A DNA stretch of 30,456 nt from a virus. Below the pieces are notes generated by a model that did not search any database, had not been told where the DNA came from, and saw only the letters and a list, made by a program, of their open reading frames with translations. The DNA is taken from positions 1 to 30,456 of IMG/VR virus record IMGVR_UViG_3300021197_001799. One strand, 5' to 3'. Position numbers and translations under genes: made by a program. Below are positions 20,814 through 28,448 of this stretch, piece after piece (the first letter of the stretch is position 1; the number at the start of each line of letters is the position of its first letter).

Positions 20814-21587
20814 TTAAAACCGCCTATAGCCGATAGTCCACGGAGGGGGGGCCGATGTGTAGATCACAGGCTGCGCGGATCGTCGTGTGTTTGGGCTGTC
20901 CATTTTTCCGTCATGATCGATGTCATAACGAAAATTGATACGCTTTAAACCACCCTCAAAATTTTTGCGGTGTTCTGTGGCCAAATCCAAATATCGCCCC
21001 TCACCTAGTCCGCTGGAATCCATGTCTTTGAATATCAGATAGCATGTCAGATCTATGTGTGGCATGCGGAGAGCTTGCGGATCAAGAATCAAATATTCCA
21101 GATTCCCCAGCAGGCGCAGCCGCTCAATTATCTGATACCAAGCTTCATCAATATACTGCTGATAGCTCGTCAGGCTTGACGGCCTGATACTAGACAGATC
21201 GCTGTATTGTGCCTCTAGATCGATGTCAGAGATCACAGGGTACAGCCGCGATCGGGCTATGGCTGCAGGCTGTCTAAATGTATAGCTGTGTGTCTCACCG
21301 CCATGTGTAAACACCAAATCCCATTGTAAAATGTAGCCCTCACCAAGCTCCTGTGTGCTGCTGATGTCGGACACCTGCACCAAATACTGAGATATGTTGC
21401 CGTGTATAGACACAGCAGAGCTAAAGATCGTCACACCTGCACTATCTAAGAGAGCTACAGTGCCACTGTCTGGGCCGACCTTGTCACCATCTCTGTAGAC
21501 AGGTAGCTGCAGGGTGTACGCATACGATCTGCGCAGGATCTGCACCACGCGGATCTGTGGTGCCAGTAGTCGCCACTCAGAAGCCAT
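20814..21587 (-). CDS. Head-tail connector-like protein
   Basis: A 257-residue protein with a beta-rich N-terminal half (TLQLPVYRDGDKVGPDSGTVALLDSAGVTIFSS) and a helical C-terminal half (YQQYIDEAWYQIIERLRLLGNLEYL). It lies between capsid-side and tail-side genes, where adaptor proteins are encoded. The family is not recognised with certainty. It overlaps the preceding gene by one base (TAATG). Confidence 0.65.
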   Translation of the reverse strand: MASEWRLLAPQIRVVQILRRSYAYTLQLPVYRDGDKVGPDSGTVALLDSAGVTIFSSAVSIHGNISQYLVQVSDISSTQELGEGYILQWDLVFTHGGETHSYTFRQPAAIARSRLYPVISDIDLEAQYSDLSSIRPSSLTSYQQYIDEAWYQIIERLRLLGNLEYLILDPQALRMPHIDLTCYLIFKDMDSSGLGEGRYLDLATEHRKNFEGGLKRINFRYDIDHDGKMDSPNTRRSAQPVIYTSAPPPWTIGYRRF

Positions 21588-21922
21588 TACGCTTTGAAGA
21601 CCTCAAACCAGCCACCAGCACCACAGACCACTAAAACCGTCTCACCATTTGCACAGGTTGCGATCGTTATAGCTGGGCTTGTCTGGTCTTTTATGACTAC
21701 ATCAGCAGTACCAGTGGTAGCTGTATTTTTGATAAAATAGATCAGTCCATCCTGATCGGCTGGGAGTATAATATCACGGCTTGATCCGTCTGGATCTAAC
21801 ATCTGGATCATGCTGTCGCGTGCTACTAGACTTTTACCACCAGCTAAAGTTTCAGAATCTGCGAATCCTTTAAGGCGCAGCGGGCGGGGGATGTTGAAAT
21901 ATGGTCTACCGGAATAGCTCAT
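21587..21922 (-). CDS. Small beta-rich virion protein, 111 aa
   Basis: A 111-residue protein (MSYSGRPYFNIPRPLRLKGFADSETLAGGKSLVARDSMIQMLDPDGSSRDIILPADQDGLIYFIKNT...). The pattern of a D-x-G-x-x-R-D-I-x-L-P strand with IYFIKN recalls decoration or stopper modules of other phages, but the role is not established. AGGAG lies 7 bases before the ATG at 21922; a start 13 codons earlier lies in the preceding gene. Confidence 0.7.
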   Translation of the reverse strand: MSYSGRPYFNIPRPLRLKGFADSETLAGGKSLVARDSMIQMLDPDGSSRDIILPADQDGLIYFIKNTATTGTADVVIKDQTSPAITIATCANGETVLVVCGAGGWFEVFKA

Positions 21923-21923
21923 T

Positions 21924-22091
21924 TTAGCTCCTGTGTTTTTGATCGTGTTTTTCGGCTGCACGCTCTGCGACCTGTGCCGCTGCAGCGTGAGCTTGTTTTG
22001 TTGTTTTTCCAGCAGCTAGCTGCTGTCTATAAATTCGTGCTTTCATGGCCTGCACAGCCGCGAGCTTCTGCTCATATGTGTGTTCACTCAC
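21924..22091 (-). CDS. Small helical protein, 55 aa
   Basis: A 55-residue Ala/Gln/Lys-rich helical protein (MSEHTYEQKLAAVQAMKARIYRQQLAAGKTTKQAHAAAAQVAERAAEK). I start it at the GTG at 22091, which overlaps the stop codon of the upstream gene; a longer frame to 22178 lies wholly within that gene. A one-base gap separates it from the next gene, so expression probably depends on coupling. Confidence 0.6.
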   Translation of the reverse strand: MSEHTYEQKLAAVQAMKARIYRQQLAAGKTTKQAHAAAAQVAERAAEKHDQKHRS

Positions 22092-22725
22092 TGCGGGCCG
22101 CCTTGCGCGCTGTGCGTCGTTTGGCGGCCGCTGGTGGTGGTGTCTGCAGTTGATCTGCAGCCTGCTGCATCTGCTCAAGCTGTAGGCGCATAGAGTCTAG
22201 CCGCTTGGCTATCTCTGGTATGTGCTGCATGCTGATATTTCTTTCAATTCGTTTTTCGTGTCGCTCTACTAAAAGCTCTAAGATCTCAGGCTCCGGCGGC
22301 TGTATCATGCCGTCTGCCAGTAGCTGCCGCCGCCAATCATTATATCCGCTCTCATCAGTAGACCAAAACAGCTTAGATCCCACTTGCTTAGGGGTATCCC
22401 AGATAGATGTATAATAGTATCCGCCCGCTCTGCAGGGGTATCGCGTTTGATAACCAAGCTCTTGAGGTAGTATCGTGTACCCCTGATCCATGTAGTGGAC
22501 GCGTGATAGTGTGCTATCAGTGCCACCCTGTGGGATCTGCTGTACACCGTTAACACCTGCGATCTCATACAGTGTGCTAAATGTCGGCAGCCATTCTGCT
22601 GTGTCATTTTCGACGACAAGCTCCCACTGTGCCGGATGATGCATTAAAAAGTAGCTTGCATTTGCTGATATATTTAAGCGGGCGATCGTTGTGTCTGCCG
22701 CTCCGCCTGTCCAAGGTTGTGCCAT
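22084..22725 (-). CDS. Head-neck region protein, 213 aa
   Basis: A virion-associated protein of unknown family. Residues 1-130 look globular and Tyr/Trp-rich. Residues 145-195 are a long charged helix (EILELLVERHEKRIERNISMQHIPEIAKRLDSMRLQLEQMQQAADQL), probably a coiled coil. The C-terminus is a basic Ala/Arg/Lys tail. AGGAG lies 8 bases before the ATG. It is the first gene after the major capsid gene. Confidence 0.68.
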   Translation of the reverse strand: MAQPWTGGAADTTIARLNISANASYFLMHHPAQWELVVENDTAEWLPTFSTLYEIAGVNGVQQIPQGGTDSTLSRVHYMDQGYTILPQELGYQTRYPCRAGGYYYTSIWDTPKQVGSKLFWSTDESGYNDWRRQLLADGMIQPPEPEILELLVERHEKRIERNISMQHIPEIAKRLDSMRLQLEQMQQAADQLQTPPPAAAKRRTARKAARSE

Positions 22726-22838
22726 GTCTGTTTTCTCCTGTGGGGGTTATGGTGCCTGCCTCCAGAGATAGAGACAGGCACCCGAAAAATGCACACTGAA
22801 ACAGACAATAAAAGCGAGCTTCAGGTGCCTGTCAAAAA
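22726..22838 (-). promoter_or_regulatory. Alternative hairpins between capsid and next gene
   Basis: Three arms are seen on the minus strand: A GACAGGCACC (22833-22824), B GGTGCCTGTC (22782-22773) and C GGCAGGCACC (22760-22751). B can pair with A (10 bp) or with C (8 bp), not both. Pairing B-C places a stem shortly before the Shine-Dalgarno sequence of the next gene; pairing A-B forms a large closed loop. No strong U-tract follows either stem. Confidence 0.65.
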
Positions 22839-23789
22839 TTATGCGTCAGTGACGATCTTAACGATCTTCTCGTCCTCTGTGATCGCTGCGCCACAGTATA
22901 AGTGACCGACGATCTCAGTGAGAGCCTTTGATTCGTCACGCTCAAATGCAACCACTACCGGAGTACCAGCGGGTCGAATCTCAGCACCTGCGCCAGCTAG
23001 TGGGCGGGGTGTGCCGATACCATAACCAACTGCGCCCGCGCTCATCATAGCTCCGACTTTGTTGCCGGCTGGACTTGAGTTTTGGACATATGACGATCGG
23101 AAGATCTGCACACCTAAGAGCGATCCTTGGAATCCTTGACCCTTAATAGCTAGAGCTTCCTCTACTGCTGGGCTAAACGCGAGTGCGTTATTAGTTTCAG
23201 ACCGTAAGCTGTTTTGTAGATCTGCGAATTGTCGCGGATGTAGTACAGCATAAAAATTGCCAAGGTTGTCATTAAGCTCAAGCTCAAAAATAGCGTCACA
23301 GAAATCGTCCACGCTCATGTCTACACCTGTAGTACCCACAGAAGTAGTAGCTGCGCTGAATGATGAACAAACGATTTCCATAATACGCGCCTCTGCAGAC
23401 ATTGCCATTGAATTGGCAAGCAAGAAAGGATCGAGATCACGGCCTAGACCGGTCATAACTGCAGAATCTGTAATGTCATAGCGTAAGCTGTTACGGGCTA
23501 CAGTAATCGTGGTGGTAGCTGTTGAGAGTGCAGTGCTTGATACATCCGCATCCTCTGCCGCGCTGGACATAGGCGTTTTAGCTCCATAGCCAGCAAAGCG
23601 AAGTGTGATCGCATCTGAACCACTGCCAGCTACATCACCAGCAAAAAGCAGTGCGTCTGTCCCTGTACGAATAGAGGCCATATCAGCTAGCTGTGCTCTA
23701 ACCTCAGCTTCAATCATGGCAGATAAACGGAGGCCGTCAGGCTCCAAACCGGCAGCAGGTGATCCCGCTGAATAGAAAATAGTGCTCAT
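22839..23789 (-). CDS. Major capsid protein
   Basis: A 316-residue capsid protein, probably of the HK97 fold. The N-terminal helix (LEPDGLRLSAMIEAEVRAQLADMASI), the central ITVARNSLRYDITDSAVMTGLGRDLDPFLL, the segment NFYAVLHPRQFADLQNS and the C-terminal beta strands (GTPVVVAFERDESKALTEIVGHLYCGAAI) follow the usual order. It has an excellent Shine-Dalgarno sequence (TTAGGAGT). It is the first gene downstream of the tandem promoter repeats R4 and R3, which probably give the high expression needed for a coat protein. Confidence 0.85.
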   Translation of the reverse strand: MSTIFYSAGSPAAGLEPDGLRLSAMIEAEVRAQLADMASIRTGTDALLFAGDVAGSGSDAITLRFAGYGAKTPMSSAAEDADVSSTALSTATTTITVARNSLRYDITDSAVMTGLGRDLDPFLLANSMAMSAEARIMEIVCSSFSAATTSVGTTGVDMSVDDFCDAIFELELNDNLGNFYAVLHPRQFADLQNSLRSETNNALAFSPAVEEALAIKGQGFQGSLLGVQIFRSSYVQNSSPAGNKVGAMMSAGAVGYGIGTPRPLAGAGAEIRPAGTPVVVAFERDESKALTEIVGHLYCGAAITEDEKIVKIVTDA

Positions 23790-24005
23790 TTTGAGTACTC
23801 CTAAAATGTAATATTGTGTGTTGTGTCTGCTGGTGTTCTGCTGCTGTTACGGGTGCGACCCTCACCAATATTAGGACTCCAGAAGCTAGAGCTTCACACA
23901 TCCATGATACACAAATAGCACCTAAAAACGCAATTGACAAAATGTCACAAGTACAAAAGAGCTATTTTATGCGGTTATTTTTATGTGGTGCTTAAATGCT
24001 CATAA
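23790..24005 (-). promoter_or_regulatory. Long capsid leader with operator-like palindrome
   Basis: About 215 bases lie between repeat R3 and the capsid ATG, without a gene. The 19-bp sequence AATTGACAAAATGTCACAA at 23932-23950 contains the palindrome TGACA-AAA-TGTCA and is repeated exactly at 24146-24164, so the two copies flank R3. They may be operators for a phage regulator. Confidence 0.5.
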
Positions 24006-24137
24006 ATCGATTCTAAGCGTTTTTAATGTCTCAATGTATGAACACTTTACACCTGTTTACAAAAGTCAACCTGTCGATGGCACCTCAGATAGCCCATCAT
24101 TACTGCATCTGCTGGCGGTGGGTACCTGAAAACGAAG
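24006..24137 (-). repeat. 132-bp repeat R3 with leftward promoter
   Basis: A copy of the R element on the minus strand. The -10 box TACATT (24038-24033) is intact but the -35 box is TTGTAA (24062-24057), so this promoter is likely weaker. It points toward the capsid gene. Confidence 0.78.
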
Positions 24138-24281
24138 GTCTTATAAATTGACAAAATGTCACAACTCAGCAAATGCCCGCCCATACTGGATCGTTGGTGT
24201 TTATGGACATATATTGTCAAAAGTCAACATAAACACAGTAATAAAACACACAAAAAAAACCATGCTCTGATATGCGCATAA

Positions 24282-24413
24282 ATCGATTCTAAGCGTTTTT
24301 AAGGCTTTAATGTATGAACACTTTACACCTGTTGTCAAAACGCAACCTGTCATGGGTACCTCAGATAGCCCATCATATCTGTGTCTGCTGGCGGTGGGTA
24401 CCTGAAAACGAAG
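24282..24413 (-). repeat. 132-bp repeat R4 with leftward promoter
   Basis: A copy of the R element on the minus strand: TTGACA (24338-24333), 18-bp spacer, TACATT (24314-24309). A perfect stem CAGATA/TATCTG lies in its upstream part. It is the strongest candidate for the capsid and late-gene promoter. Confidence 0.8.
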
Positions 24414-24461
24414 GTCTTATATTTTTTTGTGATTATACACAAAACAACAAAAACACACGGC

Positions 24462-24490
24462 ACACTGTACACCTTTACAGTGTTTTTTTT
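24462..24490. terminator. Terminator between early head genes and capsid promoters
   Basis: The stem ACACTGT (24462-24468) with ACAGTGT (24477-24483) is followed on the plus strand by T7. On the minus strand it is followed by GCCGUGUGUUUUUGUUG. It can stop transcription from the terminase side before the R4/R3 promoters and may act in both directions. Confidence 0.7.
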
Positions 24491-24770
24491 ACATGGCCTG
24501 TATTAATTTATTCAGCATATCAGCTAGATCGTTGAAGACTTTTCTAGGGTTTTCTGTCACCACTAAACCATAAAAACAGCATAAATATTTTAGGCTCACA
24601 TAAGCTGATTCTGTCGATATTTGATTTTCATTTATGGCACTAATCAAAATTCGATTTACTATTTTTTGCTGCTCTAAAAAAATATCAGACACAGAAGCTA
24701 GCTGTTTTTCATAAGCAGCTAGCTCTGCAAATGTATATTTTTGATTAGATCCGACGATCGAAAAATTCAT
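24489..24770 (-). CDS. Hypothetical helical protein, 93 aa
   Basis: A mostly helical, Lys/Asn-rich 93-residue protein (MNFSIVGSNQKYTFAELAAYEKQLASVSDIFLEQQKIVNRILISAINENQ...) with no recognised family. I start at ATG 24770, which overlaps the upstream gene by 26 bases. A start at 24848 would overlap it by 104 bases and is less likely. It is the last gene of the terminase-to-scaffold block and is followed directly by a terminator. Confidence 0.6.
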   Translation of the reverse strand: MNFSIVGSNQKYTFAELAAYEKQLASVSDIFLEQQKIVNRILISAINENQISTESAYVSLKYLCCFYGLVVTENPRKVFNDLADMLNKLIQAM

Positions 24771-25137
24771 AACATTTAGCTGGATCTGGTTGTTTTGAAC
24801 ATAGCTCAATAATCGTTTTTTTGTTCGACACATTCCGGATAGCTTCACACTCTACCCCGCTGGTCTTACTTTCGATCCCTCTGGTGGTCATGCTGCAAAA
24901 AAGCTCACGGCATAACAGATCACCATGTGCAGCTATGTGCTCCGCACTACAGGCCACAGAGATCAGATCGGGCTGTGTCAAATTCTCTGCTGGTTTATAT
25001 TGTGCCATAGTCGCATGTATGATCTCCGCTGTGTCTACTGGTGGCGGCTGGTTTTTTCGCTCTACTGCCAGCCATGCACCACCAACTAAAACAGCACCAC
25101 CTAGCACACTGGCTACTATTGTAGGGATCATATTCAT
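24745..25137 (-). CDS. Membrane-anchored Cys-rich protein, 130 aa
   Basis: A protein with one N-terminal transmembrane helix or uncleaved signal anchor (IPTIVASVLGGAVLVGGAWLAV, residues about 4-25). A 105-residue domain with six or so cysteines follows (VACSAEH, LLCRELFCS, VECEA, ELCSK, KCYEF), suited to disulfides on the outside of the inner membrane. It starts at a 4-base overlap (ATGA) with the preceding virion gene. No family is recognised; a lysis-related or superinfection role is possible. Confidence 0.68.
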   Translation of the reverse strand: MNMIPTIVASVLGGAVLVGGAWLAVERKNQPPPVDTAEIIHATMAQYKPAENLTQPDLISVACSAEHIAAHGDLLCRELFCSMTTRGIESKTSGVECEAIRNVSNKKTIIELCSKQPDPAKCYEFFDRRI

Positions 25138-25898
25138 CTGCTCACAATAGAATAGTATAAATTGAAATCCATTGATTTAGATAAGCCCGCACCAACGACA
25201 CGCTGTCCAAACATGGCACCGAGGATCACAGGCCCTGTGCCTGTGGGTGTGGTGGCGCGTTGATTCATCGATCGATCTCCTGCTAGTGCTCCTGCGCTTG
25301 GCTCGTACTGATAGCCAATACTGATCCCCTGTGGCCCGCTGTCGCTGCTGGTGCCCAGCCTGATAGATGCGTCTAAAAACATACCTTTGAAAACTTGACC
25401 ACTACCATAATTATAATCTGAAAATGAATTCACGCCTAATCCTGTGGTTGTGTCGTTTGTAAATCTTCCAACTGCAGCCGCTGGTTTTATTCCTGTATTT
25501 AAAAACACAGCACCAGCCCACCCACCGATCGCACCACTAGCTAGTGTTGCGTTATCGGTTATATACAATCCAAAATTAAAAAAACACTGACTATCTGCGG
25601 CCTGCGGGTGTGTGTTGTCTAAGCTTGTCTCCATAGCAAAACCGATCACTGTGTTTTTATACGCGGCTAGATCTGCATAAGTCAGGCCAGTATCAAAATA
25701 CACAGACGCGCATGTAGTCACATCTAAATAGTAGCTGCTTGCTGCTGTGTCTACGGTGATCGCGTGTGCGAATCCAGCCGCTGCACTAGCTGAGTGTGTG
25801 AAGCCATAGCTGCCGCTGTCTGCTGCTGTGTCACTGTATCCGATCTCAGTCCATGTAGCGGCACCACCACCACCACCTGATAATAAAAAGCGCGCCAT
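25134..25898 (-). CDS. Gly/Ala/Ser-rich virion protein, 254 aa
   Basis: A 254-residue protein of low-complexity composition that starts MARFLLSGGGGGAATWTEIGYSDTAADSGSYGF. Several repeats of D-x-A-A-S and Y-x-D motifs suggest a beta-structured surface protein such as a head decoration or fibre. GGAGG lies 7 bases before the start, 2 bases after the preceding stop. Role inferred from position only. Confidence 0.62.
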   Translation of the reverse strand: MARFLLSGGGGGAATWTEIGYSDTAADSGSYGFTHSASAAAGFAHAITVDTAASSYYLDVTTCASVYFDTGLTYADLAAYKNTVIGFAMETSLDNTHPQAADSQCFFNFGLYITDNATLASGAIGGWAGAVFLNTGIKPAAAVGRFTNDTTTGLGVNSFSDYNYGSGQVFKGMFLDASIRLGTSSDSGPQGISIGYQYEPSAGALAGDRSMNQRATTPTGTGPVILGAMFGQRVVGAGLSKSMDFNLYYSIVSR

Positions 25899-25900
25899 GT

Positions 25901-26212
25901 CTATGCCTCCAAAATAACAGAAATAGTAGCTGTGCCGCTCTGCGCGGCTACTGCTATTTTTTCAATGCGCTGGTTTTTGCCCTGTGGTAGCTGTACCTCT
26001 AAGATCTGATCGGCTGGTATGCTGATTTTGTTGGTGGGCACTGCTGCACCATCTGCCACGCTGTCCAGCACCAGCCAGATCGCGGCATTGCCTCCAGCAG
26101 ACACGGTGCGCGCTGTGTCTGGTAGTGTGATCTCTTGTTGTGTGGTGCCTACAGAAGCTGTGGTACTCACTGCGGGGTACTCGTTTGTACCGGATAGATC
26201 GATAATTGCCAT
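25901..26212 (-). CDS. Small beta-sandwich head protein, 103 aa
   Basis: A 103-residue protein (MAIIDLSGTNEYPAVSTTASVGTTQQEITLPDTARTVSAGGNAAIWLVLDS...). Alternating short strands and no Cys suggest a small decoration or stabilising protein of the capsid. It follows the scaffold gene, where decoration proteins are often encoded. GAGAGG lies upstream of the ATG. No family match is certain. Confidence 0.65.
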   Translation of the reverse strand: MAIIDLSGTNEYPAVSTTASVGTTQQEITLPDTARTVSAGGNAAIWLVLDSVADGAAVPTNKISIPADQILEVQLPQGKNQRIEKIAVAAQSGTATISVILEA

Positions 26213-26271
26213 GGTTATAACCTCTCAAATTTTAAAATTGTTGTGTGTTGTGTGTGTGATAGTACGCAGGA

Positions 26272-26967
26272 TCAAAATTTTGTGGGTGTCTGTAGGCCCA
26301 TAGCTTTCCGCGCGTGCTGCTGTACAAGCTCGCGGTTGGCTCTATAAAATTCGTAGTCACTTGAAGCTCTGCGCAGTATGTCTGCAGATGTAGCTGCGTC
26401 TGGTGCATGTACCACAGATGCATTTGAGCTTGGTGCCTGTATCGCCTGCGCCATCTGTGGGGACACTGTAGCTTCGATCATGCCCTGTGCCGCCTGTGCC
26501 TGTGCTGTGGCCGGCTGTGCTGCTGCTGGCTGTGCTGTGGCTGTCAGTGCCTGCAGATGTGGACGCAGGACAGCTGGCGCGCTCTCAGGTGCAGCCATGT
26601 GGCCCTGCAACCAATCCCCGATCGAGGTTCGATCTTTCTTTGGTATGTTCTGCTGTGCTCTATCAAATGCCCACTCCACAGCATCACGCAGATCGGGATC
26701 TGTTATGCCTGTCTGGGCGATCGTGCTGTGGCGATCATACCTTGAATTGGCACCCTCAAGCTGTGCGCGCAGATCGGCCACTGTGCCTGTCATGGCTTCT
26801 GCTTCTGTTATCCTGCTGGCGTTCTGTTCTATCTGAGCTTTAAGCGTGGCCGCTGTCTCTTCAGATGTGCGCAGTTTCTCAGCCAGCTTGGTTAGTCTGC
26901 TGCTGACTATCTGATCTACTGCTGTTTTTTCGATGTACTCGACACCCTCAATTATTTTCGTTGTCAT
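26272..26967 (-). CDS. Capsid scaffolding protein
   Basis: A 231-residue protein with an N-terminal coiled coil (about 25-75, KLAEKLRTSEETAATLKAQIEQNASRITEAEA), a middle GITDPDLRDAVEWAFDRAQ segment, and a long Ala/Gln/Pro-rich linker (about 135-170). A C-terminal charged helix completes it (DYEFYRANRELVQQHARKAM). Composition and its place between portal and capsid genes fit a scaffold that shapes the procapsid and is later lost. AGGAG lies upstream of the ATG. Confidence 0.82.
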   Translation of the reverse strand: MTTKIIEGVEYIEKTAVDQIVSSRLTKLAEKLRTSEETAATLKAQIEQNASRITEAEAMTGTVADLRAQLEGANSRYDRHSTIAQTGITDPDLRDAVEWAFDRAQQNIPKKDRTSIGDWLQGHMAAPESAPAVLRPHLQALTATAQPAAAQPATAQAQAAQGMIEATVSPQMAQAIQAPSSNASVVHAPDAATSADILRRASSDYEFYRANRELVQQHARKAMGLQTPTKF

Positions 26968-26984
26968 GGTCTGTTTTCTCCTGT

Positions 26985-28448
26985 TTAAAATCCAAATTCT
27001 GCACGCTGTCTGCGTATGTCTCTCAGATACTCTGCAGCTTCTAAATCGGTCATGTTTACATGCAAATCTTTTACAGCGTCAATAGGTGTCATCAGTCCAC
27101 TGTCTAGTTTTTCGATGAGATCTTGACGCTGTGCTTTTTGTTCCTCTGGTGACAGCGGGATCGCTTGATACTCGATCGTGTATCCAGACTCTGGAAAGCT
27201 CTGCCCCAAAAACCGATTAGCCATCACAGCAGCTAGCTCTATGGTCTGCAGATCGCCATATCGAAACATAGGTGCGTATTTTCTCTGCGCGTCTCGTTTG
27301 CTAGATCTACTTATTGATATCGCATATCCAGATCGCGGATCACCTGTCATTTTTTGCACATCAGACGGATCGATCCCCATAATCTGGCCGATCCGTCTCT
27401 CGTATGTTGTCACACTCTCCAGCACTGAGACAGGATCCGCGCCCGCCTGAAACTGGCCGATCATTGGCTGCCCTACGCCTGCGATCTCTGTGTCGATCTG
27501 GAATACCAGAATAGACGCGGGATCAGTCGCTATTGAAGCTCTGCGGGCTGTCAGGTCTGTATCATACACAGACAGCCCCGCAGGCTGTAGACCCGCTACA
27601 TATCGCTGTGGGTGGCTGCAGTCGCGCAGCACATGGACTGCGAATGTATACAAACACGCACTGGTCAAGCTGCCATAGACAGCTTCACTGAGATCGTACG
27701 GGCTGAATAAATGACCTGTCATAGATGCATGATACAGCGAATACGGGATCACAGGGGATCCGTCTGTGCGCCTGTACGGATACGCGGCCCCGCTGTAATT
27801 GCTCTGCTCTAGATACTCACCGGTAACATCTGCACCAAGCTCACCGTCTGCGCCCACCTCCTGCACCCTGTAGATCGGATTCTGTGGATCGCGGATGTCG
27901 AAAACATCAGCCGTCCAAACCTGATCACCGGTTTTTGTGTGTCGCAGGCGTAGCTCGTACAGATAATCTGGCCTCATAGGATCACCAGCGGGAGCACGTG
28001 CAAATATCATATCAGGTGTGACAGGTCGAAATAGCAGACCATCTGCGGAGCTATTGACATCGATCCTAATAAACATTTCACGCATGCCCAGACACATAGC
28101 CTGTAGCCGCTGCATGAGTGGCCACAGGCCAGCTCGATCCAGATACCCACCAGATCCCAGCAGCACAGATGCGTCTGGTGATCCTGTTGGCAGACCGATC
28201 GCGGGCTGATCATTGTACAGAGCACTGAGAGCTTCAACAGAAGATTTGAAAATGTTAGACGATAGATCTGATACACCCCACGCGCTGCGCCTGTCACTGG
28301 GTATGTGTTGCGCTAAAGTATTCTCTAGATCTTGCACCCAATCACCAATTAAAAGTCTTCTCCTCAGTGCGCTGTGTTCCCACCTGCGCTGTGTGTACAT
28401 GTCAGAGGCTGCAGGTTTAGCTGGTATGCCATAACTGTATGTTTTCAT
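26985..28448 (-). CDS. Portal protein
   Basis: A 487-residue portal subunit, which forms the DNA channel at one capsid vertex. Its length and the segments MGIDPSDVQKMTGDPRSGYAISISRSSKRDAQRKYAPMFR and IPLSPEEQKAQRQDLIEKLDSGLMTPIDAVKDLHVNMTDLEAAEYL match the late stem and wing regions of portal proteins. The start overlaps the terminase stop by one base (TAATG), with GAGGA upstream. Confidence 0.88.
   Translation of the reverse strand: MKTYSYGIPAKPAASDMYTQRRWEHSALRRRLLIGDWVQDLENTLAQHIPSDRRSAWGVSDLSSNIFKSSVEALSALYNDQPAIGLPTGSPDASVLLGSGGYLDRAGLWPLMQRLQAMCLGMREMFIRIDVNSSADGLLFRPVTPDMIFARAPAGDPMRPDYLYELRLRHTKTGDQVWTADVFDIRDPQNPIYRVQEVGADGELGADVTGEYLEQSNYSGAAYPYRRTDGSPVIPYSLYHASMTGHLFSPYDLSEAVYGSLTSACLYTFAVHVLRDCSHPQRYVAGLQPAGLSVYDTDLTARRASIATDPASILVFQIDTEIAGVGQPMIGQFQAGADPVSVLESVTTYERRIGQIMGIDPSDVQKMTGDPRSGYAISISRSSKRDAQRKYAPMFRYGDLQTIELAAVMANRFLGQSFPESGYTIEYQAIPLSPEEQKAQRQDLIEKLDSGLMTPIDAVKDLHVNMTDLEAAEYLRDIRRQRAEFGF

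Noticed and set aside
24314-24535. A 73-codon rightward open frame over repeat R4 and the terminator
   Set aside because: It runs antisense through a promoter repeat, a terminator and the end of a leftward gene, with no ribosome-binding site.
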